Below are positions 7,356-14,918 of a stretch of DNA of 64,000 nt, piece after piece; position 1 is the first letter of the stretch, and each line of letters opens with the position of its first letter. Origin of the DNA: Miltoncostaea sp050249835 (lineage in GTDB: Bacteria > Actinomycetota > Thermoleophilia > Miltoncostaeales > Miltoncostaeaceae); assembly GCA_050249835.1 (NCBI GenBank), contig JBFWPT010000002.1:62001-126000 (forward strand), read 5' to 3'. A program made the translations under genes and the position numbers. The notes under the pieces were generated by a model. That model was not told the origin of the DNA, ran no database searches, and saw nothing but the letters and a program-made list of their open reading frames with translations.

Positions 7356-8074
7356 CGCAGAAGCATCCAGATCGCGACGCCGACGCCCAGGACGATCACG
7401 GCGGCGCGCAGGACGCCGTCGTCCAGCCGCCGCGCGACGCGCGCGCCGATCGCGCCGCCCACCAGGGTCGCCGGGGCGAGGGCCGCGACCGACGGCCAGT
7501 CGATCGGCCCCAGGATGATGAGCGCGGGCGCCGCCGCCAGGTTCGCCGCGAGCACCATCACGCGGTTGAGCGCGTTGAGGCGCTGCAGCGCGTCGATGAT
7601 GCCGAGCGCGAGGACGGCCAGCAGCAGCACGCCCGCCGCGGCCCCGAAGTAGCTGGCGTAGGCCCCGCAGCCGAGCACCGCGATCCAGAGGCCGGGCGAG
7701 ATGCGCGCCTCGTGGCCCTCGCGCGCGGCGAGTTTCGTGCGCAGCCGGGGGCCGAGGCCGAGCAGGACGCAGGCGCCCAGGACGAGCCACGGCACGACGG
7801 CCTCGAAGGCGTCCTCGCCGCCCAGGTGCAGCAGCACCACGCCGACGCCCGCGCCGATCACCGTCGGCACCAGCAGCTTCCGGATGCGCGGCCCCTGGCC
7901 CTTCAGGTCGGGGCGGTAGCCCTCGACGATCGACACGTAGCCCGGCAACTGGGCGATCGTGTTCGTGATGTTCGCGGTCAGCGGCGAGAGGCCGGTCGCC
8001 ACGAGCGCGGGGAACGAGATGAGCGACCCGCCGCCCGCGACGGCGTTGACCGCGCCCGCCACGACGCCGGTCAC
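7352..8074 (-). CDS. TauE/SafE family membrane permease
   Basis: An integral membrane protein of the TauE/SafE family, which exports or imports small sulphur anions or organic acids. About seven to eight hydrophobic segments are visible. The first helix carries the family's GAVNAVAGGGSLISFPAL signature, and a related GVLLLAVLALGIIDAL segment follows in the second half. With the GTG at 8074 the first helix is cut short. An in-frame CTG at 8104, overlapping the upstream stop as CTGA, would add ten residues (LSTGELVWLV) and restore a normal N-terminus, so the true start may be there. The substrate is not predictable. Confidence 0.82.
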   Translation of the reverse strand: MTGVVAGAVNAVAGGGSLISFPALVATGLSPLTANITNTIAQLPGYVSIVEGYRPDLKGQGPRIRKLLVPTVIGAGVGVVLLHLGGEDAFEAVVPWLVLGACVLLGLGPRLRTKLAAREGHEARISPGLWIAVLGCGAYASYFGAAAGVLLLAVLALGIIDALQRLNALNRVMVLAANLAAAPALIILGPIDWPSVAALAPATLVGGAIGARVARRLDDGVLRAAVIVLGVGVAIWMLLR

Positions 8075-8100
8075 GACGAGCCAGACGAGTTCGCCGGTGC

Positions 8101-8325
8101 TCAGTTGCCCTCGTCGCCCAGCACCAGCGGCCAGATCACGAGCACGACGACCAGGGCGATCACGACGAGGGCGATGATGAGCGCCCGCCGGGCGGCGGCG
8201 ACGGTCTGGCGGCCCCCGTGTGCGTCGCGGTCCGCGCGGAGGTCGGTCCAGATGTCGTGGCCCACCTTGACCACGACGCCGACCACCGCGATGGCGAAGC
8301 CGATCAGGATGACCCAGGCGGTCAC
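8101..8325 (-). CDS. Small two-span membrane protein of unknown function
   Basis: A 74-residue protein with one hydrophobic helix at each end (about residues 4-20, WVILIGFAIAVVGVVV, and 48-68, ALIIALVVIALVVVLVIW) and a charged loop between them (HDIWTDLRADRDAHGGRQ). That layout suggests a hairpin in the membrane. The GTG start overlaps the aminopeptidase stop as GTGA, and its own stop touches a possible CTG start of the permease gene. I do not recognise the family. The coupling on both sides is the main reason to accept it as a gene. Confidence 0.6.
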   Translation of the reverse strand: MTAWVILIGFAIAVVGVVVKVGHDIWTDLRADRDAHGGRQTVAAARRALIIALVVIALVVVLVIWPLVLGDEGN

Positions 8326-9788
8326 AGCGGGGCGGGCTCCGCCAGTCGCTCGGCCACCGCCAGGATGAGCCGCACGCCGTACCCCGACGCGCGTCCGCCC
8401 GGCATCCCCGTCCCCGCGATGTCCAGGTGGCACCACGGCAGGCCGTCGGTGAACTCGCGGAGGAACTGGGCCGCGTAGACCGGGCCCGCCTGGCGCTTGT
8501 TGGAGGCGTTGGCGAGGTCCGCGACGCGGCTCTCGATGAGCGGCTTGTAGCGGTCGTGCATCGGCAGCGGCCAGGCCAGGTCGCCGGACTCCTCCGCGGC
8601 CTCGCGCACGAGGTCCGTCCACTCCTGGTCCGATCCGAACAGGCCGGCGTAGACCTCGCCGAGCGCGACGATGACGGCCCCCGTGAGGGTCGCCATGTCG
8701 ATCATCCGGGTCGCGCCCTCGCGGGCCGCGTGGGTGAGCGCGTCGGCCAGGATGAGCCGGCCCTCGGCGTCCGTGTTGATGACCTCGATCGTCTTCCCGT
8801 TCATGGCGGTGATGACGTCGCCCGGCTTCACGGCGCGCCCGCTCGGCATGTTCTCGGTGGACGGCACCACGGCCAGCACCTCGACCGGCAGGCCCAGCGC
8901 GGCGACGAGGGCGACGCCCTCGATGACCGCGGCCCCGCCGCCCATGTCGAGCTTCATCTCCTCCATGCCCGAGGACGGCTTGATGGAGATGCCGCCGCTG
9001 TCGAACGTGACGGCCTTGCCCACCAGGCCCAGCACCTCGCCCGGCCGCGCCGGGTGCTTCGGCGCGTAGCGCAGCACGATCATCCGCGGGGGCTGCTCGG
9101 TGCCCTGGGCCACGGCGAGGAGCGCCCCGGCGCCCATCTTCTCCAGCTTGGACGGCCCGATGACCTGGCACGAGAGCCCGGGGATGCCGTCGGCGAGGTC
9201 CTTGGCGTACTGGCCGAGCATGGTCGGGGTGAGGTGGTTGGCCGGCGTGTCCCCGAGCCGGCGGGCGCCGGCGACGGCCTCCACGATGCGGTCGGCGCGG
9301 GCGAGGTCGGCGCCCGTCAGCGCGGGGGAGTGGACGAGCAGCCGCCCGACCGGGGGCTTCGCGTCCTTCGGCGCGGAGAAGCGGTCGTACCGGTAGGAGG
9401 CGCCGCCGAAGCCGTCGATGAACGCCTCCACCTCGGCCGCGCCGGCGTCGTCCGGGGGCACGAGGGCGACGGAGCGGGTGCGCACGCGGCTCGCGACGGA
9501 GGCCGCGGCGGCGCCGGCCTTCCGCCAGTCCTCGGCCGACCCCTCCCCGACGCCGACCACGGCCGCCCGGGGCGCCGCGAGGGCGCCGCCGGTGTGGAAC
9601 CTCGTCGCCGACCCGGCCTTGCCGTCGATCTCGCCGTCCTTGACCGCGGCGGCGACGGTGCCGCCGAGCGCGGCGTCGACGGCCGCGGCCGCTCCGGCGA
9701 GGGCACGGGCCGGCGCCGGGACGCAGACGACGACGAGGTCGGCCTTGGCCGCCACCGGGTCCGCGGACTTCCTCAGCGAGCTGCGCAT
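8322..9788 (-). CDS. pepA: Leucyl aminopeptidase (M17 family)
   Basis: A 488-residue cytosolic metallo-aminopeptidase that removes N-terminal residues from peptides with two metal ions per active site. The catalytic C-terminal domain shows GKAVTFDSGGISIK (metal and catalytic lysine, about residues 255-270), MKLDMGGGAAV, and the signature NTDAEGRLILADAL near residue 338. The N-terminal domain is the usual less conserved oligomer module. I start it at ATG 9788, which has GGAGG ten bases upstream; the frame extends further without family similarity. It diverges from the B12-binding subunit gene and is coupled to the small membrane protein downstream. Confidence 0.93.
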   Translation of the reverse strand: MRSSLRKSADPVAAKADLVVVCVPAPARALAGAAAAVDAALGGTVAAAVKDGEIDGKAGSATRFHTGGALAAPRAAVVGVGEGSAEDWRKAGAAAASVASRVRTRSVALVPPDDAGAAEVEAFIDGFGGASYRYDRFSAPKDAKPPVGRLLVHSPALTGADLARADRIVEAVAGARRLGDTPANHLTPTMLGQYAKDLADGIPGLSCQVIGPSKLEKMGAGALLAVAQGTEQPPRMIVLRYAPKHPARPGEVLGLVGKAVTFDSGGISIKPSSGMEEMKLDMGGGAAVIEGVALVAALGLPVEVLAVVPSTENMPSGRAVKPGDVITAMNGKTIEVINTDAEGRLILADALTHAAREGATRMIDMATLTGAVIVALGEVYAGLFGSDQEWTDLVREAAEESGDLAWPLPMHDRYKPLIESRVADLANASNKRQAGPVYAAQFLREFTDGLPWCHLDIAGTGMPGGRASGYGVRLILAVAERLAEPAPL

Positions 9789-9861
9789 CGTGCCAACCTC
9801 CGGTCGGGGACCGTCGAACGATACGCGGTGGGATACTCCGTCCCCGCGACCAGGAGCGCCG

Positions 9862-10305
9862 GTGGACCGCCCGATACGCGTCGTCATCGCCAAGCCAGGC
9901 CTGGACGGCCACGACCGGGGCGCCAAGGTGGTCGCGCGCGGCCTGCGCGACGCCGGCATGGAGGTCGTCTACACGGGCCTCCACCAGACGCCCGAGCAGA
10001 TCGCCGTGACGGTGGTCCAGGAGGACGCCGACGCCGTCGGCATCTCCATCCTCTCCGGCGCCCACATGACCCTGGTGCCCCGGGTCATCGACCTGCTGCG
10101 CGCCGAGGGGGCGGGCGAGGTGGTCGTGGTGGTGGGCGGGACGATCCCCCGCGAGGACATCCCGCGCCTCAAGGACCTGGGCGTCGCCGAGGTCTTCACC
10201 CCCGGGACCCCCATGGACGGCATGGTCGGGTTCCTGCGGTCCGCCGTGCCCGCCGCCCGGGCCGCCGGGAGCGGCCCCGCATCCGGTTCCGGCACGAGTC
10301 GTTAG
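9862..10305 (+). CDS. B12-binding subunit of an acyl-CoA mutase
   Basis: A 147-residue cobalamin-binding domain that stands alone as a small mutase subunit, as in split methylmalonyl-, ethylmalonyl- or isobutyryl-CoA mutases. It begins IRVVIAKPGLDGHDRGAKVV, containing the DxHxxG base-off B12 motif (D-G-H-D-R-G) that supplies the lower histidine ligand. SILSGAHMTLVP and VVVVGGTIPREDI, the other nucleotide-tail contacts, follow. The GTG start has AGGAG close upstream. The large catalytic subunit is not in the window, but its GTPase chaperone MeaB is 2.5 kb upstream. Which carbon skeleton it rearranges cannot be told from this subunit alone. Confidence 0.9.
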   Translation: MDRPIRVVIAKPGLDGHDRGAKVVARGLRDAGMEVVYTGLHQTPEQIAVTVVQEDADAVGISILSGAHMTLVPRVIDLLRAEGAGEVVVVVGGTIPREDIPRLKDLGVAEVFTPGTPMDGMVGFLRSAVPAARAAGSGPASGSGTSR

Positions 10306-10353
10306 GGTTCCCGCCAGAAGCTTCACGACGGGAAACGAAGGCAGGGGGGCTTG

Positions 10354-11133
10354 ATGAAGATCGCGGTCTGCGTGAAAGAGGTGCCGGACGCCGGCCCCTC
10401 GCGGCGGATCGACCCGGGGACCCTGCGGATGGACCGCTCCGGCGACAGGTCGCTGAACACCTACGACCTGAACGCCGTCGAGGAGGCCATCCGGCTGCGC
10501 GACGCGGCCGGCGAGGGCGAGGTCGTCCTCGTCTCGATGGGGACCCCGAAGGCGCTCGAGTCGCTGCGCAAGGGCCTGGCCATGGGCGCCGACCGCGCGG
10601 TGCTCGTGACCGACGACGCCGCGGCCGGGTCCGACCTGGTCGCGACGAGCAAGGTGCTGGCGAAGGCCCTGGAGGCCGAGTCGGCCGACCTGGTGCTGTT
10701 CGGCCAGCAGGCGTCCGACGCCGACGGCGCGGTCCTGTGGGCCGCCGTGGCCGACCGGCTCCGGATGCCGGTGATCTCCCAGATCAGCGAGCTCGAGGTG
10801 TCGGGCGGCACGGCGAAGGCCAAGCGCCAGACCGAGTTCGGCTACGACACCATCTCCGCGCCGCTGCCGGCCGTGCTGGCGGTGGCCGACTCGCTCAACG
10901 AGCCCCGGTACCCCTCGCTCAAGGGGATCATGGGCGCGAAGAAGAAGCCGCAGGAGACGAAGTCGCTCGCCGACATCGGCGTGGACGCCTCCGAGGCCGG
11001 TGAGGCCGGGTCCCGCACCACGGTCATCGCCCTCAGCGAGCCGCCCTCGCGCGGCGACACCGTCAAGATCGAGGACGACGGGTCCGGCGCCCAGAAGATC
11101 TTCGACTTCCTCGTGGAAAGGAAGCTGATTTGA
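10354..11133 (+). CDS. etfB: Electron transfer flavoprotein, beta subunit
   Basis: EtfB, 259 residues, pairs with EtfA to carry electrons from acyl-CoA dehydrogenases to the membrane chain; it holds AMP and helps to clamp FAD. Typical stretches are MKIAVCVKEVPD at the start, NAVEEAIRLRD, VSMGTPKALESLRKGLAMGADRAVLV, and the adenine-binding region around DLVLFGQQASDADGAVL. I start at ATG 10354 (a TTG lies one codon upstream) behind a GGGGGG-type ribosome site. The stop overlaps the etfA start as TTGA. Confidence 0.93.
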   Translation: MKIAVCVKEVPDAGPSRRIDPGTLRMDRSGDRSLNTYDLNAVEEAIRLRDAAGEGEVVLVSMGTPKALESLRKGLAMGADRAVLVTDDAAAGSDLVATSKVLAKALEAESADLVLFGQQASDADGAVLWAAVADRLRMPVISQISELEVSGGTAKAKRQTEFGYDTISAPLPAVLAVADSLNEPRYPSLKGIMGAKKKPQETKSLADIGVDASEAGEAGSRTTVIALSEPPSRGDTVKIEDDGSGAQKIFDFLVERKLI

Positions 11134-12089
11134 GCACGCTCGTCTTCCTCGAGCACCACGGCGACTCGATCGTGAAGGGGTCGCTGGGCGTCCTGAGCAA
11201 GGCCGCGTCGCTCGACTCCGACACGTCCGCCGTCCTCATCGGCTCCGGCGTCGCCGGGCTCGCCGAGAAGGCCGGCGCCTATGGCGCGAAGACGGTCTTC
11301 GTGGCCGACGACGCGTCGCTGGACGCCCCCCTCCCGCAGCCGCGGGTGGACGTCATCGCGTCCCTCGTGGGCGACAAGGGCTTCGACACGGTCATCTTCG
11401 GCGCCTCGGTCCTGGCGTCCGACGTCGCCGGCGGCCTCTCGGCCCGCCTCGACGCCGGCCTCAACTGGGATCTCGGCGACCTCGAGGGCTCGGGCGACGG
11501 CCTGAAGGGCAAGCGCTCCGCCCTGGGCGACACGATCCGCGCGGACGTCGGCTGGTCGGGCGGCGTGAAGATCGCGCTCATCCGGGCCGGCTCGTTCGAC
11601 GCCGTCGAGAGCGGCGGCTCGGCCGCCGTCGAGAACATCCCGGCCGCGACGGAGGACTTCTCCACGAAGGCCGCCATGGTCGAGCAGGCGCACGCCGAGC
11701 AGACCGGCCCCTCCATCGAGGAGGCGGACATCCTCGTCACCGGCGGCCGCGGCCTCGGCGCCCCCGAGGGCTTCGGCATCCTCGAGGAGCTCGCCGCGGC
11801 GATGGGCGGCGCGGTGGCCTCGACCCGGGCGGTCGTGGACTCCGGCTGGTACCCCTACGCCACCCAGATCGGCCAGACCGGCAAGGTGGTCTCGCCGAAG
11901 CTCTACATCGGCGCGGGCGTGTCCGGCGCCATCCAGCACAAGGTCGGCATGCAGACGGCCCAGACGATCGTCTCGATCAACAAGGACGCCAACGCGCCGA
12001 TCTTCGAGTTCAGCGACCTGGGCGTCGTGGGCGACCTGAACGACATCGTCCCGAAGCTCACCGCGCTCGTGAAGGAGCGCCGGGGCTAG
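11130..12089 (+). CDS. etfA: Electron transfer flavoprotein, alpha subunit
   Basis: EtfA, 319 residues, carries the FAD of the ETF heterodimer. The C-terminal FAD-binding part has the family run VTGGRGLGAPEGF, then GGAVASTRAVVDSGWYP, QIGQTGKVVSPKLYIGAGVSGAIQH and a final INKDANAPIFEFSDLGVVGD. The start is TTG inside a TTGA overlap with etfB, an uncommon but well-supported choice because the N-terminus (STLVFLEHHGDSI) aligns with the family start. A strong hairpin follows. Likely electron donors include acyl-CoA dehydrogenases; one related flavoprotein gene is at 19585. Confidence 0.93.
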   Translation: MSTLVFLEHHGDSIVKGSLGVLSKAASLDSDTSAVLIGSGVAGLAEKAGAYGAKTVFVADDASLDAPLPQPRVDVIASLVGDKGFDTVIFGASVLASDVAGGLSARLDAGLNWDLGDLEGSGDGLKGKRSALGDTIRADVGWSGGVKIALIRAGSFDAVESGGSAAVENIPAATEDFSTKAAMVEQAHAEQTGPSIEEADILVTGGRGLGAPEGFGILEELAAAMGGAVASTRAVVDSGWYPYATQIGQTGKVVSPKLYIGAGVSGAIQHKVGMQTAQTIVSINKDANAPIFEFSDLGVVGDLNDIVPKLTALVKERRG

Positions 12090-12103
12090 AGCCGCCGGGG
12101 GTG

Positions 12104-12129
12104 GGAGGGCCGCCGCGCGGCGGCCCTCC
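12104..12129 (+). terminator. Strong hairpin after etfA
   Basis: A 26-base perfect palindrome, GGAGGGCCGCCGC meeting its complement, starts 15 bases after the etfA stop. In RNA it folds to a very stable GC stem. There is no U tract, so it may act as an intrinsic stop or as an mRNA 3' end guard. Confidence 0.6.
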
Positions 12130-12147
12130 TCCCCGGGAGTTCGTGGG

Positions 12148-12164
12148 ACCCCCCACAGGGGGAT
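12148..12164. promoter_or_regulatory. Operator-like palindrome before the cupin gene
   Basis: ACCCCCCACAGGGGGAT pairs CCCCC with GGGGG around ACA. A TACGGT -10-like box sits at 12189-12194, so the palindrome would be centred near -45, a common place for an activator or repressor site. No regulator is identified. Confidence 0.35.
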
Positions 12165-12224
12165 TAGGTGGCCGCCGCGCCTCCCGCCTACGGTCGGGGC
12201 ACGCGAGACGGAGGAGACGAGGCC

Positions 12225-12758
12225 ATGACCCGTCCTGCCACCGACCGGACGCCACGCGCGATCGAGCCCGCGGGGCTCCCGCAGCTGGACGTGCTCGGCC
12301 CGAGGGTCGCCTTCGTGGTGCCGCCGGGCGCCGACGACGAGCCGTGCGTGATCCACGGGACGATCCCGGCCGCCGGCGTCGTGCCGATGCACGCGCACCC
12401 CGACCCGGAGACCTTCCTCGTGCTCGACGGCGCGGTCGAGGTGCTCGCCGACCCGGACGGCCCCGAGCCGTGGATGGCGATGCGCGCCGGCGACCTGCAC
12501 CACGTCCCCGGCGGCGAGCGGCACGGCTTCCGCAACCGCCAGGACGCGCCCGTGACGATGCTCGTCGCGACGACCGCCCGGCTCGGCCGCTTCTTCCTGG
12601 AGGTCGGGCGCCCGGTGGGCGGCGCCGGGGAGCCGCCCGGCCCGCCGACGGCGGGCGACCTGCGGCGCTTCCTCGAGGCCGCCGACCGCCACGGCCACTG
12701 GACCGCGAGCCCCGAGCAGAACGCCGCCGTCGGCATCGTGGTGCCGGCGCCCGCCTGA
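12225..12758 (+). CDS. Cupin-domain protein
   Basis: A 177-residue protein with one cupin beta barrel. The metal-binding motif 1 is PMHAHPDPETFLVLDGAVEV, with histidines near residues 51-53 and a glutamate; motif 2 is around HHVPGGERHGFRN. These residues usually hold a divalent metal in dioxygenases, isomerases or small-molecule sensors. A longer C-terminal helix region follows (GDLRRFLEAADRHGHW), as in some quercetinase-like single-domain proteins. The start ATG at 12225 has GGAGGAGA ten bases upstream. Its substrate is unknown, and neighbours give no clue because it has its own promoter region. Confidence 0.75.
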   Translation: MTRPATDRTPRAIEPAGLPQLDVLGPRVAFVVPPGADDEPCVIHGTIPAAGVVPMHAHPDPETFLVLDGAVEVLADPDGPEPWMAMRAGDLHHVPGGERHGFRNRQDAPVTMLVATTARLGRFFLEVGRPVGGAGEPPGPPTAGDLRRFLEAADRHGHWTASPEQNAAVGIVVPAPA

Positions 12759-12818
12759 CGGCACGCTTCCGTGCGATCCGCGGCACGATCGCGGCCCGGA
12801 CCGGCTTGCCCCCTTCGC

Positions 12819-12852
12819 TATGCTCGTCGAGCGGGTCGCCGATCGGCGACCC
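12819..12852 (+). promoter_or_regulatory. rpmE promoter -10 and leader palindrome (candidate L31 leader)
   Basis: TATGCT (12819-12824) looks like a -10 box. Just after the expected start point is a 20-base perfect palindrome, GGGTCGCC-GATC-GGCGACCC (12833-12852). It sits in the untranslated leader of the L31 gene, about 28 bases before the ATG. L31 leaders with a hairpin that binds L31 are known from several phyla, so autoregulation is plausible. Confidence 0.5.
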
Positions 12853-12880
12853 TTCGTGTGAGGACGAAAGCGAGCGCAGC

Positions 12881-13096
12881 ATGAAGACCGACATCCACCC
12901 CGAGTACGTGACCGCTCACGTCCGTTGCACCTGCGGCAACGAGTTCGAGACGCGCTCCACCAAGCCCGAGATCAAGGTCGAGATCTGCAGCAACTGCCAC
13001 CCGTTCTACACGGGCAAGCAGAAGCTGGTGGACTCCGGCGGCCGGGTCGAGCGGTTCCAGCGCAAGCTGGCCCGCAGCCAGCGGGCCGGCGCCTAG
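12881..13096 (+). CDS. rpmE: 50S ribosomal protein bL31, zinc-binding form
   Basis: bL31 is a small protein of the large ribosomal subunit that bridges to the 30S head. The 71 residues begin MKTDIHPEYVTAHVRC. Four cysteines (16, 18, 36 and 39; CxC and CxxC) form the zinc site of the C+ form, and the family stretch NCHPFYTGKQKLVDSGGRVERFQRK follows. As the zinc form it would be the version used when zinc is plentiful. The upstream leader contains a strong palindrome that may regulate it. It is followed by prfA after 57 bases. Confidence 0.97.
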   Translation: MKTDIHPEYVTAHVRCTCGNEFETRSTKPEIKVEICSNCHPFYTGKQKLVDSGGRVERFQRKLARSQRAGA

Positions 13097-13153
13097 ACTG
13101 GTTCCGGGCGCTCCCCTCGCGGGGGAGCGGCGGCGGGTCCGAGGGGGGCGATC

Positions 13154-14239
13154 GTGAGCACGGACACCGCGGCGCTGGTCGCACAGATACTCAGGACCCG
13201 GGACGAGCTCGCGGAGGCGCTCGCCGATCCCGACCTGCCGTCGGACCGGGCGCGCTTCGCGACCGTCAACCGGCGCTGGTCGGGCCTCGCCGAGGCCTTC
13301 GACCTCGCCGCGCGGTGGTCCGACGCCCGCGAGCGGGCCGAGGAGGCCGACGCCCTGCTCGCCGACGGGGACGACCCGGACTTGCGGGCGCTCGGCGAGG
13401 AGGCCCGGGCCGAGATGGAGGAGCTCGCCCCGCTGGTGCGCGAGGCGATGCTCGAGCCCGACCCGGACGACGACCGCGACACGCTCGTCGAGATCCGCGC
13501 CGCGGCCGGCGGCGAGGAGGCGGCCCTGTTCGCCCGCGACCTCATGGACGTCTACACGCGATACGCCGAGTCGCGCGGCCTGAAGGTGGAGCTCATGGGC
13601 TCGGCCGAGGCGGACGCCGGGGGCGTCCGCGAGGCGACCCTGGCCGTGAAGGGCCACGGCGCCTTCGCCGTGTTCAAGCACGAGGCCGGGGTCCACCGCG
13701 TGCAGCGCGTCCCCGCCACCGAGAGCCAGGGTCGCATCCACACCTCCACCGCGACGGTCGCGGTGCTCCCCGAGGTGGAGGATGTCGACGTCGTGATCGA
13801 CCGCAACGACATCAAGCGCGACGTGTACCGCTCCAGCGGCCCCGGCGGCCAGAGCGTCAACACCACCGACTCGGCCGTGCGGCTGACCCATCTGCCCACG
13901 GGCATCGTCGTGTCGATGCAGGACGAGAAGAGCCAGCTCCAGAACTTCGAGCGCGCCATGCGCGTGCTCCGCGCCCGGCTCTACGAGCGCGCCCGCGCGG
14001 AGCGGGAGGCCGAGATGTCGCAGGCCCGCAAGTCGAGCATCGGCTCGGGGGACCGCTCCGAGAAGGTGCGGACGTACAACTACCCCCAGAACCGCGTGAC
14101 CGACCACCGGGTCGGCCTCACCGTGCCCCTGCGCGAGCAGGTGCTGGAGGGCCGCCTCGACGGCATCACCGACGCGCTGGCCGCCGACGAGCGGCGCCGG
14201 CGGCTGGAGGAGCAGACGCTCGACGGGGGCGAGGGATGA
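13154..14239 (+). CDS. prfA: Peptide chain release factor 1
   Basis: RF1 reads UAA and UAG stop codons and triggers release of the finished protein. The 361 residues contain the codon-reading tripeptide P-A-T in RVPATESQGRIHTST (near residues 187-189) and the catalytic GGQ in SSGPGGQSVNTTDS (near 232-234), the glutamine of which PrmC methylates. The enzyme gene for that methylation, prmC, lies two genes downstream in the same run. The start is GTG. The stop overlaps the next start as ATGA. Confidence 0.97.
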   Translation: MSTDTAALVAQILRTRDELAEALADPDLPSDRARFATVNRRWSGLAEAFDLAARWSDARERAEEADALLADGDDPDLRALGEEARAEMEELAPLVREAMLEPDPDDDRDTLVEIRAAAGGEEAALFARDLMDVYTRYAESRGLKVELMGSAEADAGGVREATLAVKGHGAFAVFKHEAGVHRVQRVPATESQGRIHTSTATVAVLPEVEDVDVVIDRNDIKRDVYRSSGPGGQSVNTTDSAVRLTHLPTGIVVSMQDEKSQLQNFERAMRVLRARLYERARAEREAEMSQARKSSIGSGDRSEKVRTYNYPQNRVTDHRVGLTVPLREQVLEGRLDGITDALAADERRRRLEEQTLDGGEG

Positions 14240-14892
14240 CGCCGAACCCCGACCTGCTCCGCGTCGAGTTCCTGGGCCTCACCGTCCGCCACGACGAGGT
14301 CGCCCTGCCGCGGGACGACCTGGCGGCGTTCTTCGCCTCGGTCAGCGACCGCTACGGGCTCTCCCGGCTCGAGTACCACTCGGACACGGGGGCCACGTTC
14401 TCCGGCCACGACGGTGCCGAGTTCGTGCTGCGCCCCACCCAGATCGCCTCCTGCGGGGTCACGAACCTCGGCTACCGGGAGGGCGTGGAGCGGGTCGTCG
14501 GCCTGGTGGGCGAGGCGGCCGAGCGCTACGGCATCGGCGACCTGTGGGTGGAGGACATCACCCTGGTCGCGGTCTGGGACCTGGAGGAGCCCGAGGCGGC
14601 CCAGCGGCTGCTCGGCGAGGAGCTCCTCGGGGTCGATGCCGACCGGCTCGCCCTGCTCGACGGCGACGACGTCTCGCTGGGGCTGCGCGTGTGGCGGCGC
14701 TCGGGCGAGTCGTCCCTGGAGTGCGCGATCGAGCCCATGCACTCCGAGCCCTCGAAGGTCTACCTCCGGCTCGTCCAGACCCTGGGCGAGTCCGTGTCCG
14801 GCGCCGAGGGGCTGCGCGACGCCGCCGACGTGGTGCACGACTACCTCGTCGGCCCGCTGCGCGCCTTCATGATGGCCCGCTCGCGGCGCTGA
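14236..14892 (+). CDS. Conserved-looking protein of unknown function between prfA and prmC
   Basis: A 218-residue protein that I cannot place in a named family. It starts at ATG overlapping the prfA stop, and its stop overlaps a possible CTG start of prmC, so it is embedded in the termination-factor operon. The sequence is acidic and soluble, with a beta-rich N-terminal half (LLRVEFLGLTVRHDEVALP, GATFSGHDGAEFVLRPTQ), a middle GYREGVERVVGLVGEAAERYGI helix, and a C-terminal EPSKVYLRLVQTLGESVSGAEGLRDAADVVHDYL segment. There are no evident catalytic clusters, cysteines or membrane spans. It could be a structural or chaperone-like factor; that is a guess. Confidence 0.7.
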   Translation: MTPNPDLLRVEFLGLTVRHDEVALPRDDLAAFFASVSDRYGLSRLEYHSDTGATFSGHDGAEFVLRPTQIASCGVTNLGYREGVERVVGLVGEAAERYGIGDLWVEDITLVAVWDLEEPEAAQRLLGEELLGVDADRLALLDGDDVSLGLRVWRRSGESSLECAIEPMHSEPSKVYLRLVQTLGESVSGAEGLRDAADVVHDYLVGPLRAFMMARSRR

Positions 14893-14918
14893 CCGGGGGG
14901 CCGATCACGATCGCCGAG

